Shown in pieces: positions 6,948-9,208 of a DNA stretch of 9,208 bases. The stretch covers positions 1 to 9,208 of the forward strand of contig JAGYMJ010000460.1 in assembly GCA_018400625.1 (NCBI GenBank), written 5' to 3'. A program made the translations under genes and the position numbers. Each line of letters begins with the position of its first letter. The stretch's first letter is position 1. The notes beneath the pieces were generated by a model. The model made no database searches. It had not been told where the DNA came from and saw only the letters and a program-made list of their open reading frames with translations. The stretch is from Planctomycetota bacterium (GTDB taxonomy: Bacteria > Planctomycetota > Brocadiia > SM23-32).

Positions 6948-7929
6948 GACCGCCCGACTGCGAAGGGAATTTTTACCGCATAAATATGCCGCTTCAGGTT
7001 TACGTTTACAGATTGAAAAAGTGCGGTTTGATAGCGGTGATGTTTTTGACAAAACCGATCCTCACCGACATCTGGTCGCTATTGAAGATTATAAAGATTG
7101 GGATACAGCTACTTTATATGGGACTGTAAGGGTTCAAGAAGATATTTTTGATTCAATACTGCCCGAGCAGGAGAGAGATACCCCCCCGCTCGAAATTTGT
7201 GTTGCGCTCAGATGTAATGAGACTTATTTGCGAAAGACTTTTAAGGATTTCCAGGTGGACTGGCGTTCGGAAAGGAAATGCACATTGGAAATACCTCTGG
7301 AAAGAGCCGCACTTTCCAATACGGCGGAGCTTACGGCAAGTCTTATCAGAACGACGAATTGTCAGGATGGTTTTAATGATGGATATGCCGTCTTCAAAGG
7401 TGCTGCAGTTGCCGGATGCAGGGGGTGGGAAATCCGCATAGACCCGCCGAAGCTGCCGAGCAGCAATTACCTGGATATACGATATACTCATTTTGATGCA
7501 GAGAAGAAGGCGAGATTATATGAGATAGCCTGCGATACGGCCAGTCCCATCATCTGGTTGAACAAAGATAACCCAGAAATTGCGAATGTACTCAACAGTA
7601 AAGCGAAGCGTGGGATAACGGCAAGGATGCGTGACGTTTTTTTCGATATGATAACGTATGCTGTTTGGAATCAGCTCTTTTTCAAAGCCGCCTCAGACAT
7701 CGATGAGGACGGCGTGTTGGTGCACGAATGGGAATATGCGGTTCTGGAAGATTTTCTTCCCGACTTGTTTCCGGACATGAATTCCGAAACGGCCAGAATG
7801 GAATTTGCGCAGGTTGTGCATTCCGATGGTTTATACTTTTTTCTGCAACAGATTGATACAATACTTCAGGAACGAATCGAATTCAAAAATCAGATGGCAA
7901 AGCTTATTCAGGAGGGATTGAACAAATGA
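6940..7929 (+). CDS. Uncharacterised 329-aa protein, second gene of the GHKL operon
   Basis: I do not recognise the family. The start ATG 6940 lies inside the end of the ATPase gene, 6 nt after GGAGG (6929-6933), so the two are very likely translationally coupled. The frame continues upstream to 6871, but that would need a long overlap without a binding site. Residues 1-190 look beta-rich and soluble. Then comes a helical part with SPIIWLNKDNPE at 202-213 and AVWNQLFFKAAS shortly after, and the C-terminal 60 residues are probably helical (FLQQIDTILQERIEFKNQ). No nuclease, protease, NTPase or transmembrane motif is visible. Tight coupling on both sides suggests an obligate partner of the ATPase, possibly an adaptor or structural subunit. 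That role is inference. Confidence 0.75.
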   Translation: MLKTARLRREFLPHKYAASGLRLQIEKVRFDSGDVFDKTDPHRHLVAIEDYKDWDTATLYGTVRVQEDIFDSILPEQERDTPPLEICVALRCNETYLRKTFKDFQVDWRSERKCTLEIPLERAALSNTAELTASLIRTTNCQDGFNDGYAVFKGAAVAGCRGWEIRIDPPKLPSSNYLDIRYTHFDAEKKARLYEIACDTASPIIWLNKDNPEIANVLNSKAKRGITARMRDVFFDMITYAVWNQLFFKAASDIDEDGVLVHEWEYAVLEDFLPDLFPDMNSETARMEFAQVVHSDGLYFFLQQIDTILQERIEFKNQMAKLIQEGLNK

Positions 7930-8615
7930 AACCGCTGCAGCGTTTTATGCGTGAAGGGAAAAGACTCTTGAGTCGGAAATTTTTGACAGGAGATAAAAAG
8001 CGACTAAATTCCTCTGATTACAGTGATTATATAGAACCTCTTGAGAGGGAGATAGATTTAACTCCATTGGATAGAGTGCTTGACAACCTGATGGATGGTT
8101 TTCAACCGTATGATACGCTGTTAGATAGAGATTTAGCACCTGAGTTGCATAAGATACTTGATTTGACTCGCAGGGAAGCGGCCGACCAGGGGATATGGCA
8201 TTATCTGACCGTTATACATCGTCCTGATTTTGTAAGGCATCGATGGTCCTTCGGTTCGCTTGCCTATATGCAAAAGCGGTTTTGGGGAGTGGGTACTTGG
8301 GATTCCAATACATTTTCGCGTCTGTGGTGGGCAGCGGAACAAACGCATATTGGAGAGAACTACGCGTTGACACAAAATATTCTGTCTAAACAGTATCTTG
8401 CCAGGGCGGCTTTTGGCAGATATTACAGTATGTACCAGCCCGCATTGAAAGCGTTCATCCATGTCTTGGGTAACGATGCGCAAGAGGTCGTTGAAGAGAC
8501 GGCCAAAAGGCTCAATAAACTGCTGACCGTTTATCAATTGGAGGGTCTCACTGAAGAGCAGGTAGGTGAAAAGATTAAACTATTAAGGAGGGCGGTATTA
8601 CAGGATATTGCTTAG
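7926..8615 (+). CDS. DUF6339-like protein, third gene of the GHKL operon
   Basis: This 229-aa protein starts with an ATG overlapping the previous stop (ATGA); AGGAGG at 7910-7915 lies 10 nt upstream. The centre carries a tryptophan-rich conserved-looking core: HRPDFVRHRW at 98-107, KRFWGVGTWD at 117-126 and FSRLWWAAEQT at 130-140. This pattern of an RxRW motif followed by RLWW and an acidic residue recalls DUF6339, a domain of unknown function that I associate with defence neighbourhoods; the match is from memory and needs a profile search. The C-terminus is helical (VVEETAKRLNKLLTVYQ). There is no signal peptide or membrane segment. It ends the operon, as no further well-supported gene follows for about 400 bp. 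Its biochemical activity is unknown. Confidence 0.72.
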   Translation: MKPLQRFMREGKRLLSRKFLTGDKKRLNSSDYSDYIEPLEREIDLTPLDRVLDNLMDGFQPYDTLLDRDLAPELHKILDLTRREAADQGIWHYLTVIHRPDFVRHRWSFGSLAYMQKRFWGVGTWDSNTFSRLWWAAEQTHIGENYALTQNILSKQYLARAAFGRYYSMYQPALKAFIHVLGNDAQEVVEETAKRLNKLLTVYQLEGLTEEQVGEKIKLLRRAVLQDIA

Positions 8616-8707
8616 TACCGTCCGTTTATACATAAACACGTGTTAAAGGTTCTAAGCATTCCAGAGAGCACGGACGCCCGCGCCCGCAACTGGCTGCGGT
8701 ATGTGAT

Positions 8708-8725
8708 ACAGACATTCCTGTCTGT
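8708..8725. repeat. 18-bp palindromic repeat, copy 1
   Basis: ACAGACATTCCTGTCTGT has self-complementary arms ACAGACA/TGTCTGT around TTCC. It is the exact reverse complement of 8847-8864, so the two copies form both local hairpins and a 157-bp inverted repeat pair. Confidence 0.8.
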
Positions 8726-8846
8726 GCTTTTTGCAAAGTCCTCACCCAAATCGATAAAGAGGCATTAATATGAAGCAAATGCGGTCGGGGACGATTATGC
8801 TCACAAAATAGTTAGTTATGCTGCATGTTCTGATTTTATCGGTGCT

Positions 8847-8864
8847 ACAGACAGGAATGTCTGT
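8847..8864. repeat. 18-bp palindromic repeat, copy 2 (inverted)
   Basis: ACAGACAGGAATGTCTGT is the exact reverse complement of copy 1, with the same arms and centre GGAA. The bases flanking the two copies do not match, which suggests a dispersed short repeat and not the ends of one duplicated segment. Confidence 0.8.
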
Positions 8865-9023
8865 GTTACTCAACATCGGTAAAAAGGTGAGATTGGGGGC
8901 CAAAGTATTGGTCAGATTGTTGGGCTGAGTATTGGGGCCGGGCCGGAGTAAGTCTTTGTTTAATATAGTGCAGCATTCTAAGAAAGCCTGCTTAAGGCTT
9001 AGAGACATTTTTTCGGGGGTGAA

Positions 9024-9164
9024 ATGAGAGCTGTAAGCGTCACCGGCAAAAGGGTTGAGGAGAAGGCCTTTGATCGAGTCGATATAATTGCTTTGGCATC
9101 CGTTTTCCGAAATTTGATATTGCGACTTTTGTTTCTAATCCGGAGCAGCCTATGGAGAAAATAA
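9024..9164 (+). pseudogene. Short uncertain frame, possibly the 5' part of a frameshifted gene
   Basis: ATG 9024 follows a good GGGGGTGA binding site and opens 46 codons (MRAVSVTGKRVEEKAFDR and on to IALASVF). From 9107 the next frame reads PKFDIATFVSNPEQPMEK and stays open to the window edge, while the first frame turns into leucine- and arginine-rich sequence and stops at 9162-9164. One missing base near TTTTCCG (9103-9109) would join the two into one longer protein. The family is not recognised. It may be a real frameshift, a sequencing error or chance. Confidence 0.3.
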
Positions 9165-9208
9165 TTGAATTGATAAATCGTCCCTGGGATGAAGATTGGC
9201 GGGAGGAT
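9152..9208 (+). CDS. Possible start of an unknown gene, truncated at the right edge
   Basis: ATG 9152 has GGAG (9142-9145) 6 nt upstream and opens MEKIIELINRPWDEDWRED to the last base. It could be a true start, or an internal methionine of the longer frameshifted protein described at 9024. Nineteen residues are too few to name it. Confidence 0.3.
   Translation, partial: MEKIIELINRPWDEDWRED

Larger units (their letters stand above)
8616..9023. other. Non-coding stretch after the GHKL operon
   Basis: No credible gene is seen on either strand. It holds a 10-bp palindrome AACACGTGTT (8635-8644), a small GC hairpin CCGCA/TGCGG (8684-8699), two 18-bp palindromes that are reverse complements of each other (8708-8725 and 8847-8864), a loose direct repeat ATTGGGGGCC/ATTGGGGCC around 8894-8940, and a weak hairpin AAGCCT/AGGCTT (8984-9000) with a run of six T starting 8 nt later. 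The last might end transcription but the gap is too large to call it a terminator with confidence. A 13-codon frame at 8770-8811 has a fair ribosome binding site but no other support. Confidence 0.6.

Noticed and set aside
8742..9008. Reverse-strand frame of 88 codons in the non-coding region
   Set aside because: It runs through the palindrome at 8847-8864, has no good ribosome binding site and no recognisable features.
8984..9013. Rho-independent terminator after the GHKL operon
   Set aside because: The stem is only 6 bp and the T run starts 8 bases after it; it is mentioned within the non-coding stretch but not called.

Overview
The window holds a bacterial defence-type locus, with every convincing gene on the + strand. 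The taxon cannot be fixed from sequence alone. Moderate GC, ATCTGCGTAATCTGCGGAT-type intergenic repeats, a GxxExxY gene and gene-invading palindromes suggest a repeat-rich environmental bacterium, perhaps Planctomycetota or a related group. That placement is inference.

Layout. Positions 1-462 are the C-terminus of a type III DNA methyltransferase (Mod), carrying an apparent in-frame palindromic insertion. Positions 463-1836 separate mod from its partner res. This stretch holds two repeat elements built from about 32-bp arms (471-759 and 1588-1825), a lone third arm (1191-1230), a GxxExxY PD-(D/E)XK-like gene (796-1182) and an orphan antitoxin-like gene with a TTG start (1251-1544). An 8-codon frame sits after the antitoxin, where a toxin would be expected. 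Positions 1837-4827 encode a full-length type III restriction subunit (Res) with intact helicase motifs and nuclease site. After a 224-bp gap, 5052-8615 carries a tight three-gene operon: a GHKL-type ATPase (631 aa), an unrecognised 329-aa protein and a DUF6339-like 229-aa protein. Their coding regions overlap by 8 and 4 nt. Positions 8616-9023 look non-coding and contain a pair of 18-bp palindromes. A short, uncertain and possibly frameshifted reading frame runs off the right edge.

How it may work. Mod and Res should together form a type III restriction-modification system, provided the insertion in Mod and the 1.4-kb interruption leave both expressed. The GHKL operon lies directly downstream of res. 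Its coupling and defence context make it the best candidate for an undescribed system. It has no recognisable nuclease, protease or membrane effector, so its activity cannot be read from the sequence. The repeats around 463-1836 suggest that accessory genes were inserted between mod and res and that the repeat family has recently duplicated.
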